Source of the DNA: Lineus longissimus
Taxonomy: Eukaryota > Nemertea > Pilidiophora > Heteronemertea > Lineidae
NCBI RefSeq assembly: GCF_910592395.1
Contig: NC_088310.1
Location: 12,595,501-12,659,500, forward strand
Length of the DNA stretch: 64,000 bases
Direction: 5' to 3'
Shown here: piece after piece, positions 23,724 through 33,759 of the stretch
Layout: every line of letters starts with the position of its first letter
How positions within the stretch are numbered: position 1 is the first letter of the stretch
Notes under the pieces: generated by a model
What the model was told of the DNA's origin: nothing
The model's database searches: none
What the model saw: only the letters and a program-made list of their open reading frames with translations
Program-made: the position numbers and the translations under genes

Positions 23724-26700
23724 ATGGCTGCTGCGAGTGCCCTAATCGGGTCAGTTGGACCTTATAACGAAACCGAGGACTTTGAAACGTATTTGGAACG
23801 GGTGAATTTGTTCTTTGATGCCAATGCTGTGGCAAATGAGAAAAAGGTTGCGGCGTTGCTGACTCTTATTGGCCCTAAACCATATGCTGTTTTACGCTCT
23901 CTGGTGGCCCCAGATAACCCTAAGGACAAAACATTTGCCCAAAATGTTAACTCGCTGAAGGCACACTACTGTCCAAAGCCGTTGGCGATAGTGGAGAGGT
24001 TTCGCTTCATGAAACGATTACAAGTAGAAGGCGAGTCGATTAAATCGTATAAGGCAGAGTTACAACGCCTTAGCACGCACTGTGCATTCGGAGGGTCATT
24101 GCATGAAAGGCTGAGAGACCAGTTTGTGGTTGGTCTTAAAAATGAGTCGATACAGAGGAAGCTACTGACTGAACGAGACTTGTCATTTGCGAGAGCTGTT
24201 GAAATTGCTCTGGCAACAGAAACGGCATCGAAAGATGCTAAAGAGTTATCTAAAGCTAGTAGTGCATCTAGTAGTGGTACTGGTAATTCTGTACAATTTG
24301 TGAAGAAACAAAGTCATAGCAAACACGGTGGAAGTGCCGCTAGTGCTAATAGTAAAACTGATACCAAGTATCAAGGTCGTTCCACTTACTGTTTCCGGTG
24401 TGGTGACAAGTCACATAAAGCGGACCGATGTGCACATAAGAACACAGAATGCAATTTTTGTGGAAAGCGCGGACATTTGCGAAAAGTTTGCCTGACTGAG
24501 AAAAAGGGTAAACCACCTCCGGCTAAGCCAAAGCCGACCGGTAAGGGGGTCCATCTGGTGGACTCTGCAGAAACTCATGCAGATGAGGGATATGAACTGT
24601 TTGATTTGTATCATATGAAAACTACAGGGAGTGCGTCCGCATTTGTTACGAAGATGACCGTTAACGATCGTCAGTTGTCGATGGAAATCGACACTGGAGC
24701 CGCTGTTACATTGATGAGTGAGAAAACATTTGTCAAGGAGTTTGGGAACATTGCATGTTTAAAACCGTCAAGGTGTAGGTTGCGCACTTACACGGGCGAA
24801 CCGCTGCCAGCTATAGGTAGGCTTGATGTGAAAGTCTCATATCAAGGAACATGTTATGATTTACCATTACTAGTCGTTAGGGGTGATGGTCCAACGTTAC
24901 TAGGCCGTGATTGGCTGTCTGTGATTCGTTTAGACTGGAAACAAGTGTACCGTGCTGATTCAGAACAGGAGGATGGTGTGCATAGGATTACTTTGGATTC
25001 AGTACTAAGTAAATACCCTGACATAGGAGACGGTCAGCTTGGCAAGGTCAAGGGCGTCAAGGGCAAGTTTTACATTGATCCTGACGTTAAACCAAAATTC
25101 TTTAAACCGCGTAGTGTAGCTTATGCGATTACAGATAAAGTTGAGACGGAGATTGATCGTTTGCGTTCCGAGAGTATACTGACTCCGGTCAAATTTGCTG
25201 ACTGGGCGGCACCCATTGTTCCTGTTATGAAAGCGGATAAGAAAACTGTCCGAATCTGTGGTGACTTTAAACTTACGGTGAACAAAGCTGCGAGGGTAGA
25301 GAAATACCCAATGCCAAAGGTCGAAGACCTGTACGCTAAGTTGGCTGGGGGCAAAAAGTTTACTAAGCTTGATCTTAAGAATGCGTACCTACAGATTGAG
25401 TTAGAGGAAGAGTCGAAAAAGTACACTACAATAAATACCTCAAAGGGTTTGTTTCAATACAACCGCCTACCGTTTGGGGTTAGTTCCGCTCCCGCCATTT
25501 TTCAAAGGATCATAGATTCCATTCTCAGTGGTCTCCCCTACGTCGTTGCGAGGATGGACGATGTGCTAATTTCAGGTGCATCTGATGAGGAGCATCTGGA
25601 AATTCTGGATGAGGTGCTGCGCCGACTCCATGAAGCAGGGATTAAGCTTAACATGGAGAAATGCAAATTTCTGGCGGATAGCGTCATTTACCTTGGGTAC
25701 AAGATTGATGCAGAGGGTATCCACCCGGTCGAGGAGAAGGTTCGTGCAATAGCTCAAGCTCCAACACCGATAGACGTTAAGGAGTTACGGTCTTACTTAG
25801 GTTGTTTGAACTATTATGCAAAGTTCTTACCGAACTTATCGATGGTTTTGGCTCCGCTGCATGAACTGCTTGTGAAAAATGTGCCTTTTCACTGGGGTTC
25901 TGAGCAGGAGTCAGCGTTTAGGCAATCTAAGGACTTACGACAGTCTTCACAGGTCCTGGTCCACTACGATCCGACCAAAGACATTGTACTGTCATGTGAT
26001 GCCTCGCCAAAAGGTATCGGAGCTGTGGTTTCTCACCGTTTTGAAAATGGTGACGAGCGTCCCATTTGTTTTGCTTCGAGGACACTCACGTCTGCTGAGC
26101 GTAACTATTCTCAGTTGGAGAAAGAAGCGTTATCGATTGTGTGGGGGGTGAAAAAGTTTCATTCCTATTTATACGGACATGAGTTTGTTATTTACAATGA
26201 CCATAAGCCGCTAGAATCTTTACTTAGTGAGAACAAGCCTGTTCCACCTTTGGCTTCTGCGAGAATTCAACGTTGGGCTCTAACTCTTGGTGCGTATCAG
26301 TATGTTTTAAAGTACAAACCGGGTTCACAAATGTGTGCTGCTGATGCCATGAGTAGATTGCCGTTGTCTGATTCTGCTATCGAAGTGCCGTTGCCTGCTG
26401 AAACTATTGGTCTTCTGGAGTTTATGGACACTTCACCGATTGACGTTGAGCTGATCAAGTATCTCACAGGTCGCGATCCAGTGTTGTCTCGGGTGCGTCG
26501 ATTTGTTAGTGCTGGTTGGCCGGAAAAAGTGGAGGAGGAACTTCGTCCATACTTCACTAGGAAATTGGAACTGTCGGTGGAGGGCGGCTGTATTCTTTGG
26601 GGAGCACGTGTTATAGTCCCGAAAGCCGCCAGAAATCGAGTACTTGGAGTGATTCATGAAGCACATCCGGGTATCGTGCGCATGAAAACCTTTGCTCGCC

Positions 26701-27842
26701 ATTATGTTTGGTGGCCATGCTTGGATAAAGACTTGGAAGACAAAGTGAAACATTGTGAAGCGTGTCAGGTTAGGCGACATGCACCTGCTAAGGCATTACT
26801 TCATCCATGGGAATATCCTTCCAGGCCATGGTCCCGTCTGCATATTGACTATGCAGGGCCATATAAGGGAAAGATGCTCTTGATAATCGTTGATGCGTAT
26901 ACTAAGTGGATTGAGGTACATGTCATGAACTCAAGTACTGCTGAACTGACTGTGGAGAAACTGCGTACAACATTTGCTATGTTTGGTATTCCAGATACCA
27001 TTGTCAGTGATAACGGGACTAACTTTGTTAGTGAAGTGTTTCAGACTTTCATGAGTAGGAATGGGGTGAAACATATCAAAGTTGCGCCTAAACATCCAGC
27101 GTCAAACGGGTTAGCGGAAAGAGCCGTTCAATCTGTCAAGGAAGGTATCGATAAGTTAGTGTCAGGCTCCATTGAGACAAAAATGGCACGATTCTTGTTT
27201 AAATACCGCACTACTCCGCATGCTACTACTGGTAGAACACCAGCGGAGATGATGTTCAACCGTCAAATTAAAACTCATCTGGATTTACTACATCCGGATG
27301 TACGTGCTACTGTTGGAGAGAAACAGGGTAAACAGAAACTGTACCACGACACTCATGCCAAGAAGCGCAATTTCGAAGTGGGTGATAAGGTCTTTGTAAC
27401 CAACTTCAGTAGTGGTCCTTGTTGGCTAAAGGGGGTAATCACTGAAAGGACTGGACCACTATCCTTTGTTGTGGAACTAGTAGATGGTCGCATGGTTCGC
27501 AGACATGTTGATCACATCCGCAAGCGTTATGTGCAGGAGCAAGTTGACATTGGTCCTGAACTTCCTACTGTAGGCCTACCAGCCACTGGGGCTGAATGTG
27601 ACACTAATATTGTTCCACAGCCAAGTGTGCCTGTAGTTTCTGAGGTTCCTAATGTTACTTCTAGTTCACTTAACACTCCGGTGCAAGACAGTGCTCCACC
27701 CGTTGCGGAGGACAAAAGTTCAGGTGGAAATGTTGAAAGTGCTAAGGGTGTTACACCGCGATCACCAGTGGTGACACAACCACCGGAACCAATCCGTCGT
27801 TCCCAACGTGTTCGCAAAGCACCAGAGCGTTTAGATTTGTAA
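23724..27842 (+). CDS. gag-pol: Gag-Pol polyprotein of a Ty3/gypsy retrotransposon
   Basis: A single 1372-residue frame. Gag occupies roughly residues 1-260 and ends with two CCHC zinc knuckles (about 223-236, CFRCGDKSHKADRC, and 243-256, CNFCGKRGHLRKVC). Protease has DTGA at 323-326 and LLGRDWL near 392. Reverse transcriptase has FTKLDLKNAYLQIEL (Asp550) and LPFGVSSAPAIFQ, then the catalytic pair Asp612-Asp613 in the context VVARMDDVLISG, where the usual Tyr of YxDD is Arg610. RNase H has CDASPKGIG (Asp759) and NDHKPL (Asp826). Integrase has an HHCC finger (about 978-1014) and the D,D,E residues near 1042, 1096 and 1132. The fused Gag and Pol in one frame needs no frameshift. It copies and integrates the element through cytoplasmic capsid-like particles. 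Confidence 0.95.
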   Translation: MAAASALIGSVGPYNETEDFETYLERVNLFFDANAVANEKKVAALLTLIGPKPYAVLRSLVAPDNPKDKTFAQNVNSLKAHYCPKPLAIVERFRFMKRLQVEGESIKSYKAELQRLSTHCAFGGSLHERLRDQFVVGLKNESIQRKLLTERDLSFARAVEIALATETASKDAKELSKASSASSSGTGNSVQFVKKQSHSKHGGSAASANSKTDTKYQGRSTYCFRCGDKSHKADRCAHKNTECNFCGKRGHLRKVCLTEKKGKPPPAKPKPTGKGVHLVDSAETHADEGYELFDLYHMKTTGSASAFVTKMTVNDRQLSMEIDTGAAVTLMSEKTFVKEFGNIACLKPSRCRLRTYTGEPLPAIGRLDVKVSYQGTCYDLPLLVVRGDGPTLLGRDWLSVIRLDWKQVYRADSEQEDGVHRITLDSVLSKYPDIGDGQLGKVKGVKGKFYIDPDVKPKFFKPRSVAYAITDKVETEIDRLRSESILTPVKFADWAAPIVPVMKADKKTVRICGDFKLTVNKAARVEKYPMPKVEDLYAKLAGGKKFTKLDLKNAYLQIELEEESKKYTTINTSKGLFQYNRLPFGVSSAPAIFQRIIDSILSGLPYVVARMDDVLISGASDEEHLEILDEVLRRLHEAGIKLNMEKCKFLADSVIYLGYKIDAEGIHPVEEKVRAIAQAPTPIDVKELRSYLGCLNYYAKFLPNLSMVLAPLHELLVKNVPFHWGSEQESAFRQSKDLRQSSQVLVHYDPTKDIVLSCDASPKGIGAVVSHRFENGDERPICFASRTLTSAERNYSQLEKEALSIVWGVKKFHSYLYGHEFVIYNDHKPLESLLSENKPVPPLASARIQRWALTLGAYQYVLKYKPGSQMCAADAMSRLPLSDSAIEVPLPAETIGLLEFMDTSPIDVELIKYLTGRDPVLSRVRRFVSAGWPEKVEEELRPYFTRKLELSVEGGCILWGARVIVPKAARNRVLGVIHEAHPGIVRMKTFARHYVWWPCLDKDLEDKVKHCEACQVRRHAPAKALLHPWEYPSRPWSRLHIDYAGPYKGKMLLIIVDAYTKWIEVHVMNSSTAELTVEKLRTTFAMFGIPDTIVSDNGTNFVSEVFQTFMSRNGVKHIKVAPKHPASNGLAERAVQSVKEGIDKLVSGSIETKMARFLFKYRTTPHATTGRTPAEMMFNRQIKTHLDLLHPDVRATVGEKQGKQKLYHDTHAKKRNFEVGDKVFVTNFSSGPCWLKGVITERTGPLSFVVELVDGRMVRRHVDHIRKRYVQEQVDIGPELPTVGLPATGAECDTNIVPQPSVPVVSEVPNVTSSSLNTPVQDSAPPVAEDKSSGGNVESAKGVTPRSPVVTQPPEPIRRSQRVRKAPERLDL

Positions 27843-28178
27843 TCAGATTGTCACTAGGCACTATATTGTTTGCCTAAGAGTAGACTGTGTTAAGACATTG
27901 TGTTCAGGTCATAAGTTTACAATTCCGAGTTAGTTAAGTTCGTTCGATGTTGTCTCCGCAAATTTTCGTCCCACTATCATAGCACAGATATTTGCTTAAG
28001 TGGTTGTTTTGGAACCTACATGTAAGTGGTTCTGTGATTTTTTGTTTTCAGAGGTTTTAGTTACCGTGTTTCACAACCAAATTTGCAGTAATTATTGGCA
28101 AGGTGTTATGTGCGGTTAATATACTAAAATATTGTCTTGTGGTGCGGAATCCTCCCAGTTGGACTGTTCGGAAACTTA
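27843..28178 (+). other. 3' untranslated region of the gypsy element
   Basis: About 340 bp between the Gag-Pol stop and the polypurine tract. No ORF or recognisable motif. Confidence 0.6.
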
Positions 28179-28190
28179 AGGGGGAGGAGA
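28179..28190 (+). promoter_or_regulatory. Polypurine tract
   Basis: AGGGGGAGGAGA directly abuts the TGTTG start of the 3' LTR, the position from which plus-strand DNA synthesis is primed. Confidence 0.8.
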
Positions 28191-28302
28191 TGTTGTATGC
28201 CGAGTGGGCAGCCATTGTGTAGTGAGAGCTCGGAAATAAAATCATTCGTTTCATGTGTTACTACATTCGATTTCCTGAGTTATGATTAGCGAAGATGCTA
28301 AA
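28191..28302 (+). repeat. 3' LTR of the gypsy element
   Basis: Identical in length and sequence to 23414-23525. Confidence 0.9.
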
Positions 28303-28628
28303 CTTTGTTATGAACCTTTCTGCTAGCTGAAAGGGATCAGGTTCCCTGAACCGCCTAGCAGCGCCCCTCATCTTGGAGAAAGTCAAATGAAAGTCCTCTG
28401 AAATCTGTCAGCCAGATTTGGCACAAAAAATGTCTGACTTTGAGCTTTTGCCAGCCAGCCAATCAGAATGAGTCTTGTTTCTGCTTTGAGAATTCCACCA
28501 ATCAAGTTCTTTCTCTCATAGGTGGCTGATAGGTGGCAGCAGGGGCTTATCTGAAGTTCAAACTGAAATTTCAGACAGGTCCTCAAGTTGAATAGTGTAA
28601 ACTGCATGTTCATGGACTGCTTTGCACA

Positions 28629-28797
28629 CTCCAAATAGAGGACACATCTGAAATTGGCTCGGCAGCACTCAGTAATGAATTGTGAGGACTACATTGCTGT
28701 TGCATTTCGAGGACCTGTGTCTAAGTCCTCGCATTGTTTTAGGTCCTCACACTGTTGGTGTTCAAACCTGGACATGTCCTTAAAATGTAGTGGAAAC
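28629..28797 (+). repeat. Interspersed repeat copy abutting the Helitron-like fragment
   Basis: Matches 17041-17206 from CTCCAAATAGAGG to AAAATGTAGNGGAAAC. Its right edge meets the truncated coding fragment near 28800, so one inserted into or recombined with the other. Confidence 0.7.
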
Positions 28798-29737
28798 AGC
28801 CAGAGAGTTGTGGCTGAAGTGATTCTATCCACTGCTCATCGTTACTGACATTGACGTCCTTGTAGAATGGGCTGTTATCTTTTAACCACTTCAAAGCATG
28901 GAGTACTTTTGTTGGTCTGATATTCGCAATGAATTCATTTGTTTTGTATTGCATTCTTCTTTTTAATTTTACTGGCACTGTTTCTATATCTGACAGATTT
29001 CTTGGTTAAGATAGAACTGTTTTTGACACATCAATCGGAACATTGACGACATTGCCTCGGACCGTTTTTTGTCCACCAACAGGAAGTTCCCTCATTTGCA
29101 TAAATGGAATGCGCAGTGATATCAGCCTTTCTTCCAACTGGTGCAAGTCTAGTTCTGGAGGTTTGTCTTTTACTTTGAACGCCATGTTATTTTTTATAGA
29201 CAACTTCGGGACTTTTCCTTTATTAATGGAATCTCTGCAAGTTCTACACATCCATTCAATGTTACTGACTGAAGTATAGCTGGTCAGACATTCAGATAAG
29301 AGATGTTGTCTATCTGATGGGACATGGACTTTACTTGCATCAATAACAGAATGCTTAAACCATGTTTGATGGCATGAACTACATACATACAGTGGTCCAT
29401 TACTTATATTTTCATGGAATAACTCAATACTCGTTCGTAGGTTATCTCCTACTCTCTTTTGTCTTTTGGATGCTGTTTCATTTTGTCGAACACTAGGATA
29501 CTCTCTTCTCACTTTTCTCTTCAATGTATTTATCGTGGTGACTTTTAATGTAAATTCCGTCCTGTTCATGTTGCGTTTGAAACGTTTGTTTTCTCTCTCC
29601 ATGTACTGATATTGTTCATCACATCTCAATTTTCTCCTACGGGAAACATCTTTATTTTGCTCAATAGAACATACATGTGCATTGGCTCGACTACGCTCTT
29701 TAATCACTCGTTCCTTAAATTTATATTCGGGATCAGT

Positions 29738-30472
29738 CCTTTTCATTTGCTTAGTTAGAAGCTCCTTCTGCTTTATTTCTGGATGAGCCCTTTTCATTTG
29801 CTTAGTTAGAAGCTCCTTTTCCTTTATTTCTGGATCAGCCCTTTTCATTCGCTTAGTTAGAAGCTCCTTTTCCTTTATTTCAGGATCAGCCCTTTTCATT
29901 CGCTTAGTTAGAAGCTCCTTCTTCTTTATTTCAGGATCAGCCCTTTTCATTCGCTTAGTTAGAAGCTCCTTCTTCTTTATATCAGGATCAGCCCTTTTCA
30001 TTTGCTTAGTTAGAAGCTCCTTTTTCTTCATTTCAGGATCAGCCCTTTTCATTCGCTTAGTTAGAAGCTCCTTTTCCTTTATTTCTGGATCAGTCCTTTT
30101 CATTTGCTTAGTTAGAAGCTCCTTTTTCTTTATTTCTGGATTAGCCCTTTTCATTCGCTTAGTTAGAAGCTCCTTTTCCTTTATTTCTGGATTAGCCCTT
30201 TTCATTCGCTTAGTTAGACGCTCCTTTTTCTTTATTTCTGGATCAGCCCTTTTCAATTGCTTAGTTAGAAGCTCCTTTTCCTTTATTTCTGGATTAGCCC
30301 TTTTCATTCGCTTAGTTCGAAGCTCCTTTTCCTTTATTTCTGGATCAGCCCTTTTCATTCGCTTGGTTAGAAGCTCCTTTTCCTTTATTTCTGTATCAGC
30401 TCTTTTCATTTGCTTAGTTAGAAGCTCCTTTTCCTTTATTTCTGGATCAGCCCTTTTCATTTGCTTCTGAAG
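29738..30472 (-). repeat. Coding 51 bp tandem repeat array
   Basis: About 14-15 units of 51 bp, each encoding a 17-residue unit of the form KELLTKRMKRADPEIKE with Q/R, D/N and E/K variants. The frame is kept throughout. The unit predicts a charged helix, so the array would form a long basic coiled rod. Confidence 0.85.
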
Positions 30473-31145
30473 AAGTTCCTTTGCCTGATAGTCTATATTT
30501 TTGCGAAGTTTCTGTTTACTTGGTGTTCCTAGTATTCGTTCCTTTTCTTGGAAGAGTGGATTAGTCCTTTTCATTTGCTTAGTTAGCAGCTCCTTTTTCT
30601 TTATTTCTGGATCAGCCCTTTTCATTTGCTTCTGATGAAGTTCCTTTGCCTGATATTCCTTATTTTTGCGAAGTCTCTGTTTACAAAGTGTTCCAAGTAG
30701 TCGTTCTGTTTCTTGGTATAATGGATGTGTCCTTGTCATTTTCTTCTGATAAAGTTCCTTGTTCTTATATTCAGTGTTAGTACGAAGAGAGTGTTTATTT
30801 GTCCTATCATTCAATTTTTCATTTGCTTTGTATAACTCATCCTTTCTTTTTCGTTGCATCAGTGTTTTCATGTACTCATGTCTAGTAAGTTTCTCCTTCT
30901 GATCCGTTATGTATGTTGTTAAATTGCAATGGTAATTGTGTGATGTAGAAGTGGCTGGCTGGGGATCATGTTGGCTTGTGGAAGATTCATCAGAAATGCC
31001 ATGTTGTATTGTTGACCTCTTTTCTCCCAGGGCAAATGCTTTTGATGACATTAATTTCAATCTGAAATAGGTTATTTCAATGTTGTTTGTGTCAGAAATG
31101 CTACAACCAAGGTTAATGACATAGTTAGCAACAAAATTCACAACG

Positions 31146-31739
31146 TCAGATTCTTTGTTGAAACTGTAGGCATACTGATGTACCATCTGGTGTTACTTCA
31201 CCATTTATATTTCTACTATGGGAATCAAACAAGAAATAACGACCGGACACACAAATCAAGGCCACAGCGTTCCCTTGAATGATCAGAATGGAAAATCCCA
31301 TTGGGAAAAGTTTCTGAACAGCATGCCGTAACTGTATATATGGCGTCCCGTCATCATCAAGAAGTAAACTATTTTCAAGTAAAAGCACACTTTTAGTTGC
31401 ACCAAGTGGTTTTAAACTGAAGAAATGTTTGTTAGAGAATTCAATATAGGGGTGAATCTGATCTATAGCTATATAGCCAGCGATATTCCATTTCTGATAC
31501 AACTGATCTCCTTGCAGTAGAATATCATCTAGATCATTAGATGTCCACGAAAGAGGTGCTTTAACATATGAAAAGGCCAATGCTTTGACACAGTTACAAA
31601 TACACTGTTTGCCAATGGACTCGCCACGAAACCTTGTCACATCACCCTGATGGAAATGACCTTGAACTGCTTTCATTATTGTAAACTGGCAAGGTCCTGG
31701 ATTACTCTCACCAGCCAACTTTATCACCAACTTTATCAC
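31146..31739 (-). pseudogene. C76-like (tegument-type deubiquitinase fold) cysteine protease region
   Basis: A 197-residue frame. GDVTRFRGESIGKQCICNCV resembles the catalytic-Cys segment of peptidase family C76, in which the sequence around the Cys is QC-x-x-N; FLFDSHSRN supplies the Asp-x-His element later in the domain. Such domains cleave ubiquitin-like proteins. Near the start is GESNPGP, a 2A-like motif. A frame shift near 31160 separates it from the downstream Helitron-type frame, and a 28 bp tandem duplication upstream breaks the link to the 114-residue frame. The family call rests on these motifs only. Confidence 0.5.
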
Positions 31740-32052
31740 CAGCCAACTTTAATCTTTCAAAGTTAGCAAATGAATGATGAAGCAGTACATTTTCCAAGAT
31801 CCAGAATGAAAAATAACATTCACATGTGCTTTGTACAGAAGAGTAATAGGTATTCAATATTATGTCTTCAACAGACAAATCAGCACTTCTGGACTTGTGC
31901 TTTACAGTAATTTCATCAAACCAAATGTTGTACCCATAAAGTTCTGTGACACTGTAAAAATCTTGAACATTGTTTAAGAGAGGAGTCGTATGTTTGCAAC
32001 CACACTGAGGGGCGTCCTTGTCCTTTTTTTTATTGCTCTTGAAAAGAAACAA

Positions 32053-32875
32053 CCCACAGCTGACCGGTACTGTTCAAGAGAGATCATGATGTTGTGGTAA
32101 TAGAGCGATTTGTGACAGTGTGATAGATGTTATTCAAATTGTTGTACTTTGCTTGTCTTTAGCAAGATGAAATTTTGTAATCTTTGTTATGTATGGAAAG
32201 CACGAATGTAGTAGGCAAACAATCACACAATGTAGTTTTCAGGAGCAACTGTGGTTGTTGTCAAGGGCAGCGGACTTCAGGACTAGAAGAACTCTCACCA
32301 GTATTGTCTGAACAGCAACTGGATTCAAAATCAATAAGGACTTATTTTCCTGGAAGTATTATAGACAAACCTTGTGGCACAGTTTTTCTGAATGTAACTA
32401 CTAGGGATGCGTACAGCCTTCACAGAATGTGCCTGAGGAACCTCACTCTGGTGGACCAACTTCAGGACTGACAAGGGCAGGCGTACTTAGTAGACTGAAT
32501 GAGACAAAGTATTTTCTAGAACCAAGACGAATTCTACTGTTTTGTCTCAAAATCTAATGCATGCAATCACGGATATGAAGAAAACAGACGAAGAAAAGCA
32601 CTGTGGTACTTGCTTTTCAGCAATTTATCACTTTAAATCAATCAATTACAGTTCAGTCAATTCAGTACGATCTACAACCTACATTGTATAATGTAGCAAA
32701 TTGTGCAGTGAAAGTGTTGAAGATATAGGAACGAGGTAGATGTTTACGAATACGATGATAGTTACGAATTGAAGGTTTCAGATGGGAGGAGTTGTTGATA
32801 GACAGACAGCACAAGTTTGTTTGATGTAGTATGCTAGATAATGTCAATTGATGAGATTTAGAGGTAGATGGTATA
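32053..32875. other. Gap without recognised gene
   Basis: About 820 bp between the protease-like frame and the minisatellite. A 95-codon plus-strand ORF at 32184-32471 has no recognised motif. Confidence 0.4.
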
Positions 32876-33710
32876 AGGTTTCTTCCAAGGCTTGACCTTG
32901 GGATGTATGAAAGATTTGTTCCAATGCTTGACCTTGGGATGTATGAAAAGTTTCTTCCAAGGGTTGACCTTGGGATGTATGAAAAGTTTCTTCCAAGGCT
33001 TGACCTTGGGAGGTGTGAAAGGTTTTTTGCAAGGCTGACTCTGAGATGTATAAAAGGTTTCTTCCAAGGCCTGACCTTGGGATGTACGAAAAGTTTCTTC
33101 CAAGGCTTGACCTTGGGATGTATGAAAGGTTTCTTCCAAGGCTTGGCCCTGGGATGTATGAAAGGTTTCTTCCAAGGCTTGACCTTGGGATGTATGAAAG
33201 GTTTCTTCCAAGGTTTGATCTTGGGATGTATGAAAGGTTTCTTCCAAGGCTTGGCCCTGGGACGTATGAAAGGTTTCTTCCAAGGCTTGACCTTGGGATG
33301 CATGAAAAGTTTCTTCCAAGGGTTGACCTTGGGATGTATGAAAAGTTTCTTCCAAGGCTTGACCTTGGGAGGTGTGAAAGGTTTTTTGCAAGGCTGACTC
33401 TGAGATGTATAAAAGGTTTCTTCCAAGGCCTGAACTTGGGATGTATGAAAAGTTTCTTCCAAGGCTTGACCTTTGGATGTATGAAAGGTTTCTTCCAAGG
33501 CAAGGCCCTGGGATGTATGAAAGGTTTCTTCCAAGGCTTGACCTTGGGATGTATGAAAGGTTTCTTCCAAGGTTTGACCTTGGGATGTATGAAAGGTTTC
33601 TTCCAAGGCTTGGCCCTGGGATGTATGAAAGGTTTCTTCCAAGGCTTGGCCCTGGGACGTATGAGAAATTTCTTCCAAGGCTTGACCTTGGGATATATGG
33701 TTTCTTTGAA
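32876..33710. repeat. 36 bp minisatellite, about 23 units
   Basis: The unit contains GTATGAAAGGTTTCTTCCAA followed by GGCTTGACCTTGGGAT. Because 36 is divisible by three and the unit lacks stops, several frames on both strands stay open for hundreds of codons; these are not taken as genes. A variant block (TTTTTTGCAAGGCTGACTC) recurs about 360 bp apart (33021 and 33380), showing a higher-order duplication of about ten units. Confidence 0.88.
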
Positions 33711-33759
33711 AGGTTGGCCTAGGGATTTGTGGCCGGTTTTGTCCCAATGCTTCACCTCG

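Larger units (their letters stand above)
23409..28307 (+). mobile_element. Complete Ty3/gypsy LTR retrotransposon with target duplications
   Basis: The element proper is 23414-28302 (4889 bp), flanked by CTTTG at 23409-23413 and 28303-28307. Two 112 bp LTRs are identical as read. A primer-binding-site candidate follows the 5' LTR, a polypurine tract precedes the 3' LTR, and one uninterrupted 1372-codon Gag-Pol frame fills the interior. Identical LTRs imply a recent insertion. Confidence 0.93.
28801..32052 (-). pseudogene. Decayed Helitron-type protein gene: protease region, repeat region and N-terminal helicase-protein region
   Basis: Three overlapping minus-strand frames follow each other. 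From 32052 a 114-residue frame runs into the 197-residue frame 31739-31146 (C76-like protease), then the 726-residue frame 31186-29006, then 28978-28801 after an in-frame TAA (29008-29006). The 726-residue frame has a 17-residue repeat array, then a Cys-rich part (YVCSSCHQTW, WMCRTCRDSINKGKVPKL) and PPELDLHQLEERLISLRIPF, MRELPVGGQKTVRGNVVNVP, continued after the stop by PVKLKRRMQYK and NIRPTKVLHALKWLK. This order is typical of the region that precedes the Rep and PIF1-type helicase in animal Helitron proteins. Rep and helicase themselves are absent; the fragment ends against a repeat near 28800. Frame shifts near 31160 and 31735 plus the stop mark it as inactive. Confidence 0.72.

Noticed and set aside
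24411-27817. Short ORFs opposite or inside the Gag-Pol frame
   Set aside because: Shadow frames of a clearly coding sequence.
32876-33710. Possible CRISPR-like array
   Set aside because: Units are contiguous tandem repeats without unique spacers, in a eukaryotic setting.
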